A program made the position numbers and the translations under genes. Below, piece by piece: positions 38,882 through 47,170 of a stretch of 64,000 nt of DNA (its first letter is position 1; every line of letters begins with the position of its first letter). The stretch is from Streptacidiphilus fuscans (lineage in GTDB: Bacteria; Actinomycetota; Actinomycetes; Streptomycetales; Streptomycetaceae): the NCBI RefSeq assembly GCF_015690355.1, contig NZ_JADPRT010000010.1, positions 124,001-188,000 on the forward strand, written 5' to 3'. The notes below the pieces were generated by a model. The model worked only from the letters and a program-made list of their open reading frames with translations, made no database searches and was not told the DNA's origin.

Positions 38882-39589
38882 TCAGTCCTCGGCCGGGACG
38901 AGCGCGGCGGCCTCGGCCCAGGCGTGGTTCGGAGTGAGGTAGCCCACCAGGGCCAGACCCGCCTCGGCGAGGACCTGTTCGAACGCCGCGTCCGGCAGGT
39001 GCCGGGTGCGGAAGAACTGGGTCCACTGCGCGTCGTCGAAGATGTAGTCGACCTGGTTGGCGCGCAGCCCCGGGGCGATCTCCTCGGAGGCGATCCGGAT
39101 GGTCCCCGTGCCCCTCATCGGCGACTCGCGCGGCAGGTCGTCGTAGAAGCCCTCCGCCTCGCGCTGGATCAGGATCACGCCGCCGTCGGCGACGTGCCGA
39201 CCGCAGGTCGCCAGCAGCCCGGCGCGGACCTCCTCGTCGCCGGTGTTGACCAGGAAGGAGCTGAGCAGCACCAGGTCGAAGCGCTCGTCGAGCTCCAGGT
39301 GTTCGATCGAGGCGTGCACCGTGCGCGCGCCGCGCACGCGCTCCAGCATCTCCGCCGACTCGTCCACGGCCGTGACCGCGAAGCCCCTGGCGACCAGCGG
39401 ATGCGTCACCCGCCCCACGCCGCAGCCCAGTTCGAGGATGCTGCCGCCCTCCGGCGTCCGGGAGGCGATGACATCCGGCTCGTCACCCACGAGAAGCCGC
39501 TCGTACAGCTCCACCGCGCACCCGTCCGGCGTGATCGCCCCCGGTCCCGTCCCGCTGTGCCCGTCCCGCGTCGTTCGTGTCGTTCGCAT
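38882..39589 (-). CDS. Class I SAM-dependent methyltransferase
   Basis: 235 residues. The SAM loop ILELGCGVGR is at 51-60, followed by AVTAVDESAEML and a VLLSSFLVNT motif IV region. Substrate unknown. The listed ATG overlaps the upstream YczE-type gene by 107 nt and has no good ribosome site. A GTG at 39514 would cut the overlap to 32 nt and keep the SAM fold, so the start is uncertain. Co-directional with the YczE gene. Confidence 0.8.
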   Translation of the reverse strand: MRTTRTTRDGHSGTGPGAITPDGCAVELYERLLVGDEPDVIASRTPEGGSILELGCGVGRVTHPLVARGFAVTAVDESAEMLERVRGARTVHASIEHLELDERFDLVLLSSFLVNTGDEEVRAGLLATCGRHVADGGVILIQREAEGFYDDLPRESPMRGTGTIRIASEEIAPGLRANQVDYIFDDAQWTQFFRTRHLPDAAFEQVLAEAGLALVGYLTPNHAWAEAAALVPAED

Positions 39590-40166
39590 GAGGAACAGTC
39601 AACATCGGCAGGAAGAGCTGCACCAGAGGTCCGATCGCCACGGCGTAGGCGACGGTGCCGAGCCCGACCTGCCCGCCCATCAGCCAGCCGACCAGCAGGA
39701 CCGTCACCTCGATGCTGGTCCGCACCAGCCGGATCGAGCGGCCGCTGCGCCTGACGTACCCGGTCATCAGCCCGTCGCGCGGGCCGGGGCCGAACCGCGC
39801 GCCGATGTAGAGCCCTCCGGCGAGCCCGTTGAGCACGATGCCCGCCGCCAGCACCGCGAACCGCAGCGGCAGCCCGTGCAGCGCCGGCAGCAGCCGCAGG
39901 CCCTCGTCGACGGAGAGGCCGATGACGAAGACGTTGCTGATGGTGCCCAGCCCCGGTCTCTGCCGCAGCGGGATCCAGAGCAGCAGCACCGCCGCGCCCA
40001 CGATCATCGTGATGGTGCCGAACGAGAGCGGGACATGCCGACTGATGCCCTGGTGGAACACGTCCCACGGGTCCAGTCCGAGCGAAGCCCTGATCTGCAT
40101 CGCCATGCTGAAGCCGTAGAGCGCAAGGCCGACGTAGAGCTGGACGAGGCGGCGGGTCAGCAGCAC
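39483..40166 (-). CDS. YczE/YitT-type membrane protein
   Basis: 227 residues with five or six transmembrane helices in the first 200 residues and a hydrophilic tail. LGLDPWDVFHQGIS and the GPGPRDGLM motif are typical of YczE. Role unknown; YczE genes are commonly paired with a divergent MocR regulator (YczR), and exactly that arrangement is seen here. GTG start with AAGGAGG 8 nt upstream. Confidence 0.9.
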   Translation of the reverse strand: MLLTRRLVQLYVGLALYGFSMAMQIRASLGLDPWDVFHQGISRHVPLSFGTITMIVGAAVLLLWIPLRQRPGLGTISNVFVIGLSVDEGLRLLPALHGLPLRFAVLAAGIVLNGLAGGLYIGARFGPGPRDGLMTGYVRRSGRSIRLVRTSIEVTVLLVGWLMGGQVGLGTVAYAVAIGPLVQLFLPMLTVPHANDTNDAGRAQRDGTGGDHAGRVRGGAVRAASRG

Positions 40167-40246
40167 CGGGAATCCCTCCTTGAAGCGTGAACACAGGACC
40201 GCGTGCGCTGGTGCGCGCTCGTGCGCGCTTCCCTCCGGAAACGCTT

Positions 40247-40309
40247 GAAATTGGTCGGCCGTAGGACCACCCTGGAGCCGATTGGCCCTCCTTTTCCATG
40301 GCCAATTTC
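40247..40309. promoter_or_regulatory. Candidate MocR/YczR operators
   Basis: Three related boxes lie between the divergent yczE-type and mocR genes: GAAATTGGTC (40247-40256), CGATTGGCCC (40279-40288) and the inverted ATGGCCAATTTC (40298-40309). The shared core is ATTGGYC. MocR proteins typically bind spaced direct repeats plus an inverted copy. The third box ends 17 nt before the regulator's start codon. Confidence 0.6.
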
Positions 40310-40325
40310 AGAAAGGTGGCTTTTC

Positions 40326-41894
40326 GTGGCTCCCTCATCACGCGCCGCCGTCGGCGCGGCACGGCTCGAACGCGCACTGGGCGACTGGCAGCGGCCCGGC
40401 CAGGGCCCCGCCTACCGGGCGCTGGCGGGCGGCCTGCGCACCCTGGTGCTGGACGGTCGGGTGCCGGTCGAGGCGCGGCTGCCCGCGGAGCGGGAGCTCT
40501 CCGCCGCGCTCGGCGTCAGCCGGACCACGGTCACCGCCGCCTTCGAGCTGCTGCGGGACGAGGGGTTCCTCGCCAGCCGCCGGGGCGCGGGCAGTTGGAC
40601 CGCGTTGCCGCCCGGCCGGACCGTGCACGGCGCGGGCCTCTCGCCGCTCCCGGCGGATCTCGCCGACAGCGTGATCGACCTCGGCATCGCCGCCCCCTCC
40701 GCGCCCGAGCCGTTCCTCTCCGAGGCGATGGCCGCGGCCCTGACCCAACTCCCCCAGTACACCGACACCCACGGCGACTTCCCGCTCGGGATCCATGTGC
40801 TGCGACATGCCGTCGCCGACCGTTTCACCGCGCGTGGGCTGCCCACCGATCCCGAGCAGATCATGATCACGACGGGCGCGGCGGGCGGCTTCTCACTGCT
40901 GCTGCGTCACCTGCTCGCCCCGGCCGAGCGGGTGGCCGTCGAGTCGCCCAGCTACGCCAACTCCCTGCAGGCGCTGCGCTTCGCGGGCAGCAGGGTGGTG
41001 CCGGTCGCCCTGCACCCAGGCAGCGAGGCCACGGACGGCGGGAACGTCGGCAGTGGGAATGCCGACGGCGCGAACATCGGCGGCTGGGACGTGGACGGCT
41101 GGTCCCGCACCCTGCGCGACGCCGCGCCCCGGCTCGGCTACCTGATCCCTGACTTCCACAACCCGACCGGCATGCTGATGTCCGAGGACGAACGCCGGGC
41201 GCTGGTCGCGGCGGCTCGGCGCACCGGGACGACGCTGATCGCCGACGAGACCATGGCTGAACTCTCCCTGGAGCCGGACCTGGTGATGCCGCCTCCGCTG
41301 GCCGCGTTCGACCCCGGCGGCGGCACGGTGATCACACTCGGCTCGACCGGCAAGACCTTCTGGGGCGGCCTGCGGATCGGCTGGATCCGGGCCTCGCCCG
41401 ACCTCGTCCGCCGGCTTCGGGCGGACCGGTCCAGTCTGGACGTCAGCTCCCCGGTCCTGGAGCAGCTGGCCGTGGCCCACCTGCTCTCCCCGGAGGTGCT
41501 GCCGCAGGTCCTGGCCCACCAGCGCCACCGGATCCGCGTGCAACGGGACGCGCTGGTCTCCGCGCTGCGCACCGCGCTCCCCGACTGGACCTTCCGCACG
41601 CCGCTGGGCGGGCTCTCGCTCTGGGTCCACACCCCGGACGGCGTCTCCGGCAGCGTGCTGGCGACGACGGCCGAGCGGTTCGGCGTCTGGGTCGGCTCGG
41701 GACCGCGCTTCGGGGTGGACGGAGTGCTGGAACGCTTCGTCCGGCTTCCCTACGCACACCCCGCCGAGGTCCTCGGTGAGGCGGTACGCCGTCTCGCGGC
41801 GGCGAGCGCGACCCTGACCGGACCGCACCGCCCGGAACCGGGCCGTGCCGAACCGGGCACCATGGCCCGCACCAGCGAGATCGCCCTGCTCTGA
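40326..41894 (+). CDS. MocR family PLP-dependent transcription regulator (YczR-like)
   Basis: 522 residues. A GntR-type winged helix (about 25-95, with RLPAERELSAALGVSRTTV) is fused to an aminotransferase fold-type I domain. The PLP-binding lysine is K343 in GSTGKTFWGGLRIGW. A Gly/Asn/Asp-rich insertion (about residues 237-260) is an unusual loop. It probably controls the divergent YczE-type gene. The GTG at 40326 has AAGGTGG 7 nt upstream; earlier in-frame starts would translate through the operator boxes. Confidence 0.92.
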   Translation: MAPSSRAAVGAARLERALGDWQRPGQGPAYRALAGGLRTLVLDGRVPVEARLPAERELSAALGVSRTTVTAAFELLRDEGFLASRRGAGSWTALPPGRTVHGAGLSPLPADLADSVIDLGIAAPSAPEPFLSEAMAAALTQLPQYTDTHGDFPLGIHVLRHAVADRFTARGLPTDPEQIMITTGAAGGFSLLLRHLLAPAERVAVESPSYANSLQALRFAGSRVVPVALHPGSEATDGGNVGSGNADGANIGGWDVDGWSRTLRDAAPRLGYLIPDFHNPTGMLMSEDERRALVAAARRTGTTLIADETMAELSLEPDLVMPPPLAAFDPGGGTVITLGSTGKTFWGGLRIGWIRASPDLVRRLRADRSSLDVSSPVLEQLAVAHLLSPEVLPQVLAHQRHRIRVQRDALVSALRTALPDWTFRTPLGGLSLWVHTPDGVSGSVLATTAERFGVWVGSGPRFGVDGVLERFVRLPYAHPAEVLGEAVRRLAAASATLTGPHRPEPGRAEPGTMARTSEIALL

Positions 41895-42010
41895 CGAACA
41901 CTGACGGCCAGTCAGACCCATGCGGCCACCAGAAACAGGCGCAGCAGAAAACAGGAGAGCGGCGTTCACATGCCGGCGACTCTCGTCCGCCGGCGCATGA
42001 ACGCCGCTTT

Positions 42011-42122
42011 TCCCCCGTTCCCCCCTGCTCCCCCCGGTTCCCCCTGTTTCCCCCGCTATCCCCCGAATCCCGGAGCTCCCCCGAACCCCAGGATTCCCCC
42101 CGTCCCCTGTGCTCCCCCGGGC
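42011..42122. repeat. Degenerate 9-bp C-rich minisatellite
   Basis: About eleven to twelve units of 9 nt, each with a run of four to six C followed by four mixed bases. The complementary strand has regularly spaced G4-5 runs and could form G-quadruplexes. It lies in the 513-nt gap (41895-42407) between the MocR gene and the DUF4126 gene. A proline-rich reading frame on plus and a Gly-X-Y frame on minus cross it, but both follow simply from the 9-nt period. Confidence 0.75.
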
Positions 42123-42276
42123 CCGGCACCTGCTCCGCCGCCCCGTGTCGGCGGTGCAGTGCCTGGCCCCCCGGTGGCCCGGGCTTCCGCCCGGCCCTTC
42201 CCGGTGCCCACTACTTTGCCGTCGATGCAGGTCGGGAACCATCCGCGTGGGTACTCAACCCGTTCGGACGAGTGTC

Positions 42277-42294
42277 TGAGTAGAACTACTCAGG
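42277..42294. promoter_or_regulatory. 18-nt palindrome upstream of the DUF4126 gene
   Basis: CTGAGTAG-AA-CTACTCAG has perfect 8-bp arms. A half-site-like GAGTAG recurs at 42325-42330. Located 114 nt before the DUF4126 start, it is a plausible operator; the binding protein is unknown. The rest of 41895-42407 outside this and the minisatellite shows no gene. Confidence 0.5.
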
Positions 42295-42407
42295 GATCAT
42301 CGGTGCTTCCACCAGGTCACCCCGAGTAGTGGGGGCCACTAGCCTGGTGCCCCACGCGTCTCACACGCGTCACCGCGCCACACCATCCACACCACGGGGG
42401 ACCATCC

Positions 42408-43025
42408 ATGGGACTGCTGCCACTGATCTTCACCAGCGGCTGGGCCAGCGGCATCAACGCCTACGCCGTGGTCCTGGTCATGGGGCTGTTCGGCCGCTAC
42501 GACCATATGACCGTGGTGCCGCCGGGCCTGGAGCGGACCGACGTGCTGGTGATCGCGGGCGTCCTCTTCGTGATCGAGGCCGTCGCCGACAAGATCCCCT
42601 ACGTGGACTCGGCCTGGGACCTCGTCCACACCGTGATCCGCCCGATCGCCGGAGGCGTCGTCGCGGCGCTGATCGCGGGCCACGCCCACGACTCGCTGAC
42701 CACGCTCGGTGCCGCCGCGGTCGGCGGCGGCACCGCGCTGGTCAGTCACCTGGTCAAGACCGGCGTGCGGATGGGCGTGAACACCTCCCCCGAGCCGTTC
42801 AGCAACATCGTGATCAGCATGGTCGAGGACCTGGCCGTCGCCGGGCTCGTCGTCCTGGCGCTGTTCCACCCGGTCCCGGCCGCGATCATCGCCGGGGTGC
42901 TGCTGGCCGGGGGCGTGCTGCTGGTGCTGTTCACCATCTCGCGGATCCGTAAGTTCCTGCGCCGCCGCAAGGAGCGCCGCGCGGCGCGGGCGGGTCTGCG
43001 TCCGCAGCACGACCTCGTCGGCTGA
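42408..43025 (+). CDS. DUF4126 family membrane protein
   Basis: 205 residues with four or five hydrophobic segments. GWASGINAYAVVLVMGL near the start and the VADKIPYVDSAWDLVHTVIRP motif mark DUF4126. A short Arg-rich cytoplasmic tail ends it. Function unknown. GGGGGA lies 6 nt before the ATG. Confidence 0.9.
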   Translation: MGLLPLIFTSGWASGINAYAVVLVMGLFGRYDHMTVVPPGLERTDVLVIAGVLFVIEAVADKIPYVDSAWDLVHTVIRPIAGGVVAALIAGHAHDSLTTLGAAAVGGGTALVSHLVKTGVRMGVNTSPEPFSNIVISMVEDLAVAGLVVLALFHPVPAAIIAGVLLAGGVLLVLFTISRIRKFLRRRKERRAARAGLRPQHDLVG

Positions 43026-43031
43026 CCGTCC

Positions 43032-43049
43032 GCCGCCCCGCCGGGCGGC
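43032..43049. terminator. Hairpin between convergent genes
   Basis: GCCGCCC-CGCC-GGGCGGC, a 7-bp stem with a 4-nt loop in the 37-nt gap between the DUF4126 gene and the convergent MFS gene. Probably a bidirectional terminator without a U-run. Confidence 0.55.
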
Positions 43050-43062
43050 CTCAGACGCCGGC

Positions 43063-44628
43063 TCAGTCGAAGACGACCGGCTGCTGCGGCACCTGAGGCT
43101 GCCCCGACGGGCGGACCAACTTCGGGGCGACCACCCCGGCCAGGACCACGAAGGCGACCAGCACCAGCGCCGCCGAGCAGGTCATCGCGATGGACACGCC
43201 GTGGGCGAGCGTCGCGTGCGCACCGGCAGCACCCGGGCCGCCGACGGGGTGCCGCAGCGCGGCGGTGAAGGCGGTGGTGCCGATGGCGGTGCCGACCGCG
43301 CCGCCCACCTGCTGCATGGTCTGCAGCGTCCCGGACGCGGCACCGGACTCCTCCGGCCGGACGCTCTGGAGGATGGTCACGCTCAGCGGGACCATGGTGA
43401 ACCCGGCGCCGAAGCCGAAGAGCAGCATCGAGGGCAGGATCCCCGAGGCGTACGCGGTGTGCGCGTTGATCCGGGTGAGCAGCGCCAGCCCGGAGAGCAG
43501 CAGCAGCGGTGCGGCCAGCAGGAACGGACGCGCGCCCAGGCGCGGCACCAGCCTCGGCGCCAGCCGGGCGCCGACGAAGATCGGCACGGCCAGCGGCAGG
43601 AAGGCGAAGCCCGCCTTGATCGGCGAGAGGCCGAGACCGTTCTGCAGGTACTGCGTGATGAAGAAGAACATCCCGAACATCGCCGCGGCGATCAGGCCCA
43701 GCGCCCCGTACGCTCCGGCCCGGACGCGGTCGGTCAGCAGCGAGAGCGGCAGCAGCGGCTGCGCGACCTTCCGCTCGACCAGCACGAACACGGTCAGCAG
43801 CACCACGGCCGCGCCGAAGCAGCCGAGGGTCAGCGGCGTGGTCCAACCGCCCGTGGCGGCGCGGATGAAGCCGTAGACCAGCGCGACCATCCCGGCCGTC
43901 GCGGTCGCCGCACCGCCCAGGTCGAGCCGTCCGCCGTGACGCGGCGGCTCCTGGATCACGCGCGGCGCAAGGAGGGTGACGATCAGTCCGAAGGGGACGT
44001 TGATGAACATCACCCAGCGCCAGGAGAACCAGGAGGTCAGGATTCCGCCCAGGATCAGCCCGACGGTCGCGCCGCCCGCCGACATCGCGGAGAAGAGCCC
44101 GATGGCGCGGGCCCGCTCGTTCGGGTCCCGGAAGGTGCTGACGATCAGCGCCAGCGTGCTGGGCGCGGCGACCGCGGCGCCGACGCCCTGGGCGAGCCGG
44201 GAGGCGAGCAGCTCGGTCGGGTTGGTGGCGAGCCCGCCCAGCAGCGAGGCCAGCGTGAACAGCGCGATCCCGTAGGCAAGCAGCCGCCGCCTGCCGAAGA
44301 TGTCACCGGCCCGGCCGCCGAGCAGCAGCAGTCCGCCGAAGGCCAGCAGGTAGATGTTCATCACCCAGCTGAGCCCGGCCGAGGAGAAGCCGAGCGTGTG
44401 CTGGATGCCCGGCAGGGCTATGGACACCACGGTGGCGTCGAGGATCACCATCAACTGGCAGGCCAGGATGACCGCCAGCGCGAGGCGGTGGCGTGACTGA
44501 CCTGGTGGCTCCACCGGTGCTGTTCGTTCTCTCGCTGGAGAGGTGATGATGGCTGTGGAGGACGAGGAAGAAGACGACGAAGAAGACATGGGAGACCTGG
44601 CAGACCTTGAGAGGGTGTTCTCGGACAT
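43063..44628 (-). CDS. MFS drug exporter (DHA2/EmrB-QacA type)
   Basis: About 521 residues from the ATG at 44628, with fourteen hydrophobic segments. The motif LDATVVSIALPGIQ in helix 1, GRAGDIFGRRR (motif A) and the GAAVAAPSTLALI region (motif C-like) mark a proton-coupled drug:H+ antiporter. Ten consecutive Ser follow the start, an odd low-complexity stretch; an internal ATG at 44589 just before it could be the true start. Divergent from a TetR regulator with paired operators between, which suggests substrate-induced efflux. Confidence 0.9.
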   Translation of the reverse strand: MSENTLSRSARSPMSSSSSSSSSSTAIITSPARERTAPVEPPGQSRHRLALAVILACQLMVILDATVVSIALPGIQHTLGFSSAGLSWVMNIYLLAFGGLLLLGGRAGDIFGRRRLLAYGIALFTLASLLGGLATNPTELLASRLAQGVGAAVAAPSTLALIVSTFRDPNERARAIGLFSAMSAGGATVGLILGGILTSWFSWRWVMFINVPFGLIVTLLAPRVIQEPPRHGGRLDLGGAATATAGMVALVYGFIRAATGGWTTPLTLGCFGAAVVLLTVFVLVERKVAQPLLPLSLLTDRVRAGAYGALGLIAAAMFGMFFFITQYLQNGLGLSPIKAGFAFLPLAVPIFVGARLAPRLVPRLGARPFLLAAPLLLLSGLALLTRINAHTAYASGILPSMLLFGFGAGFTMVPLSVTILQSVRPEESGAASGTLQTMQQVGGAVGTAIGTTAFTAALRHPVGGPGAAGAHATLAHGVSIAMTCSAALVLVAFVVLAGVVAPKLVRPSGQPQVPQQPVVFD

Positions 44629-44673
44629 GGCTCCGCCCGTGGGGAGCGCATGGAGAATTGTTGGGAAACGCAA

Positions 44674-44725
44674 ACGGAGATATCCTCCGGTTTCAGGAAC
44701 AACAATACGGAGACGCTCTCCGGTT
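44674..44725. promoter_or_regulatory. Paired TetR operators
   Basis: Two copies of ACGGAGA-N4-CTCCGGTT, at 44674-44692 and 44707-44725. Centres are 33 nt apart, about three helical turns, so two dimers would bind the same face. The second copy contains the perfect CGGAGA-CGC-TCTCCG palindrome. They lie between the divergent exporter (start 44628) and regulator (start 44756). Confidence 0.85.
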
Positions 44726-44755
44726 AGCAAGTGGGATCGAGAGGGGCTTGGGAGC

Positions 44756-45382
44756 ATGGCCGCCGAGACCGAGGCACAGGGGCCGGAAGCGCACGGCGCA
44801 CGCGACCGCGGAGAGACGGCGCACCCTCGCCGTCCCATGCGCGCGGACGCCCGCCGCAACTACGAGCGGCTGGTCGAGGTCGCCACCGAGTCGTTCCTCG
44901 CCAACGGCGCCAACGCGTCACTCGACGACATCGCCAAGCGCGCCGGTGTCGGCCCCGGCACCCTCTACCGGCACTTCCCCACCCGCCAGGACCTCTTCGA
45001 CGCGGTCGCCGCGCGCTGGTCCGAGTCCGTCGGGGCGGAGGCGGAGACCTTCCTCCACGCCGAGGACCCCGGCATGGCCCTGCACGAGTGGCTGGTCAAG
45101 CTGATCGCGCAGATCGGCGAGTTCCGCGGTCTGGCCGCAGCGCTGCTGCTGACCGACAACCGCAAGCACGAGACGGTCGGGGTGCTGGGCGAGACGCTGG
45201 AACAACTGCTGGCCCGGGCCCAGGCGAGCGGCCAGGTCCGGACGGACGTGGAGGCCCACGAGGTCATGCAGCTGGCCAGCGGCGTCAGCTACACGTGCAG
45301 CGCGGCCAAGACGATGAAGAAGCGCACCAGCAGCCCGGACCGCCTGGTCGGCCTGATCATGGACGGGCTGCGCGCGGAGTAG
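44756..45382 (+). CDS. TetR family repressor
   Basis: 208 residues. The helix-turn-helix region (about 25-70) shows SLDDIAKRAGVGPGTLYRHFPTR, typical of TetR. The C-terminal ligand domain has a TetR_C_SBD-like pattern. I chose the ATG at 44756, with GGGAG and GAGGGG upstream; the frame is open to 44543 but that would run through the operators. It probably represses the divergent MFS exporter and itself. Confidence 0.93.
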   Translation: MAAETEAQGPEAHGARDRGETAHPRRPMRADARRNYERLVEVATESFLANGANASLDDIAKRAGVGPGTLYRHFPTRQDLFDAVAARWSESVGAEAETFLHAEDPGMALHEWLVKLIAQIGEFRGLAAALLLTDNRKHETVGVLGETLEQLLARAQASGQVRTDVEAHEVMQLASGVSYTCSAAKTMKKRTSSPDRLVGLIMDGLRAE

Positions 45383-45383
45383 C

Positions 45384-45605
45384 TCAGCCCTCCGAAGCCC
45401 CGTCCCGCCCGGCCTCGTCGCGCCCGGCCCCGTCCTGCCCTGCGCCGTCGCGGCGTCCCAGCGCGGCGACCGCCGCGGCCAGCGCCAGCGTCGCCTCCAC
45501 CTGCGCCACCTGGACGTGGTACTCGCGGGTGTGCGACAGGCTCGACGCACGCGACTCCGCGATCGCGCGGACGGCCAGTTCCTCGTGGTGCTCGAAGTCC
45601 GCCAT
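45384..45605 (-). CDS. Small hypothetical protein, probably leaderless
   Basis: 73 residues: helical N-terminal two thirds (ADFEHHEELAVRAIAESRAS, ATLALAAAVAALGR), then a Gly/Asp/Arg/Ala repeat tail (GAGQDGAGRDEAGRDGASEG). Not assigned to a family. There is no ribosome site, but TATGAT (45613-45618) lies exactly 7 nt upstream of the ATG, the spacing of leaderless actinobacterial genes. It converges with the tetR gene with 1 nt between. Confidence 0.6.
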   Translation of the reverse strand: MADFEHHEELAVRAIAESRASSLSHTREYHVQVAQVEATLALAAAVAALGRRDGAGQDGAGRDEAGRDGASEG

Positions 45606-45677
45606 GCCGCTGATCATAGGACGACCACCGAGGGCCGTGACCGTCCGGCAGGTCCGGTGGCCTTAGGATCACTGCCC

Positions 45678-47156
45678 ATGGCTCGGATTGTCGTCATCGG
45701 CGCAGGAATGGGCGGAATGGCCGCCGCCGCACGGCTGGCGACCGTCGGCCACACCGTCGTCCTCTGCGAGGCCGCACCGACGCACGGCGGCATGGTCGGC
45801 AGCTTCGAGCGCGAGGGCTTCCGCTTCGACACCGGCCCGACCCTGCTCACCCTGCCCGCCGTCTACCGGGACCTGATGCTCAAGACCGGGCGCACCCGGC
45901 TGGAGGACGAGGTCGAGCTGCGCCCGGTCGACCCCGGCAGCGTCCACGTCCTGCCCGACGGCGCCCGGCTCGCGCTCGCCAACGCCTCGCTGGCCAAGGT
46001 CGAGAGCGCCCTCACCACCGCCCTCGGCGACGGCGCGGGCGCCCGGTGGGGCGGCATGCTGGGGCGCGGACGCGCGGTCTGGGAGGCGACGCGCCGCCCG
46101 CTGCTGGAGGAGCCGCTGCCGGACCACCCCGCCGTGCTCCACCGCGACCCCTACGTCCCCGAGCGGCGCGGCCTGCTCGCCCGCCCGCCGCGCACCCTCG
46201 CCGACGTCGGCCGCCGCGAACTGCGCGACCCCCGGCTGACCGCGCTCCTCGACGAGTACGCGCTCCGCTTCGGCCTCGACCCGGAGCGCGCCCCGGCCGC
46301 GCTGACCTGGCTGCCCTACCTGGAGCAGAGCTTCGGCGTCTGGTACGTCACCGGCGGCATGCGCGCGCTCGCCGACGCCGTGCTGGAACGCTGCCGCGCC
46401 CGCCGCGTCGACCTCCGCTTCGGCACGCCCGTGCGGAAGGTGCTGGTCGAGAAGGGTACGAACGGCGCGGACGGTGCAGGCGGCCAGCGGGTGACCGGCG
46501 TGCTGCTGGCCGACGGGACCGAGCTGGACGCGGACGTCGTCGTCGACAACCGGCCGCCGCAGGCCTCGGCCGCCAGGAACCCGCGCCTGCCCGGCCGGTT
46601 CACGCTGCTCCTCGCGCTCCGTGGCGCACGCCCGACGGACGTGCCCCACCGCACCGTCGTCCACGCGCCCGACCGGGCCGACGAACTCGACGCGCTCTTC
46701 GGCCCCGTCCCCAGCCTCTGCGACCGGCCCACGCTTCAGTTGCTGCGCCCCGACGACGCGACGCTCGCCCCCGAGGGCCACGAGACGGCGACGCTCACCG
46801 TCACCGTGCCACCGCACGGCACGCTCGACTGGACCGACCCGCAGCGGGTCTCGGCCTACGCGGACGCCGTCCTCGCCCACGCGGTCGCCTCGGTCCCGGA
46901 GGCTGCCGACCTCGCCGACCGGCTGCTCTGGCGCCACGCCCGCACCCCGGCCGACACGGCGGCGGAGACCGGCGCACCCGGCGGCTCCGTCCCGCCTCCG
47001 TCGCTGCCCGGCGCGGGTGGCGCGTTCCTGGCGCCCGGCAACGCGGACCCCCGGACGGGCCTCTTCCACGTCGGCGGCGCCGCCCACCCGGGCGGCGGGC
47101 TGGCCCGCGTCGGCATGTCGGCGACGGTCGTCGCCGGCCTCGTCGGGACGCCCTGA
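45678..47156 (+). CDS. Phytoene-desaturase-like FAD oxidoreductase
   Basis: 492 residues. Rossmann start VVIGAGMGGMAAAARLA (about 5-21) binds FAD; GGMVGSFEREGFRFDTGPTLLT is the CrtI-type second motif, and a C-terminal GLFHVGGAAHPGGGLARVGMSA motif closes the FAD site. It belongs to the CrtI/phytoene desaturase superfamily, but no carotenoid synthase gene is adjacent; a polyprenyl diphosphate synthase lies 2.1 kb away. TAGGAT lies 8 nt before the ATG with no clear ribosome site, so it may be leaderless. Confidence 0.88.
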   Translation: MARIVVIGAGMGGMAAAARLATVGHTVVLCEAAPTHGGMVGSFEREGFRFDTGPTLLTLPAVYRDLMLKTGRTRLEDEVELRPVDPGSVHVLPDGARLALANASLAKVESALTTALGDGAGARWGGMLGRGRAVWEATRRPLLEEPLPDHPAVLHRDPYVPERRGLLARPPRTLADVGRRELRDPRLTALLDEYALRFGLDPERAPAALTWLPYLEQSFGVWYVTGGMRALADAVLERCRARRVDLRFGTPVRKVLVEKGTNGADGAGGQRVTGVLLADGTELDADVVVDNRPPQASAARNPRLPGRFTLLLALRGARPTDVPHRTVVHAPDRADELDALFGPVPSLCDRPTLQLLRPDDATLAPEGHETATLTVTVPPHGTLDWTDPQRVSAYADAVLAHAVASVPEAADLADRLLWRHARTPADTAAETGAPGGSVPPPSLPGAGGAFLAPGNADPRTGLFHVGGAAHPGGGLARVGMSATVVAGLVGTP

Positions 47157-47170
47157 CCGGACGTCAGCCC

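Noticed and set aside
41970-42329. 119-codon proline-rich frame with a GGAG upstream
   Set aside because: Composition follows from the 9-nt C-rich repeat and its second half has poor third-position G+C; more likely non-coding.
44543-44755. 71-codon N-terminal extension of the TetR regulator
   Set aside because: It would translate through both operators and the exporter start; a good ribosome site precedes the ATG at 44756.
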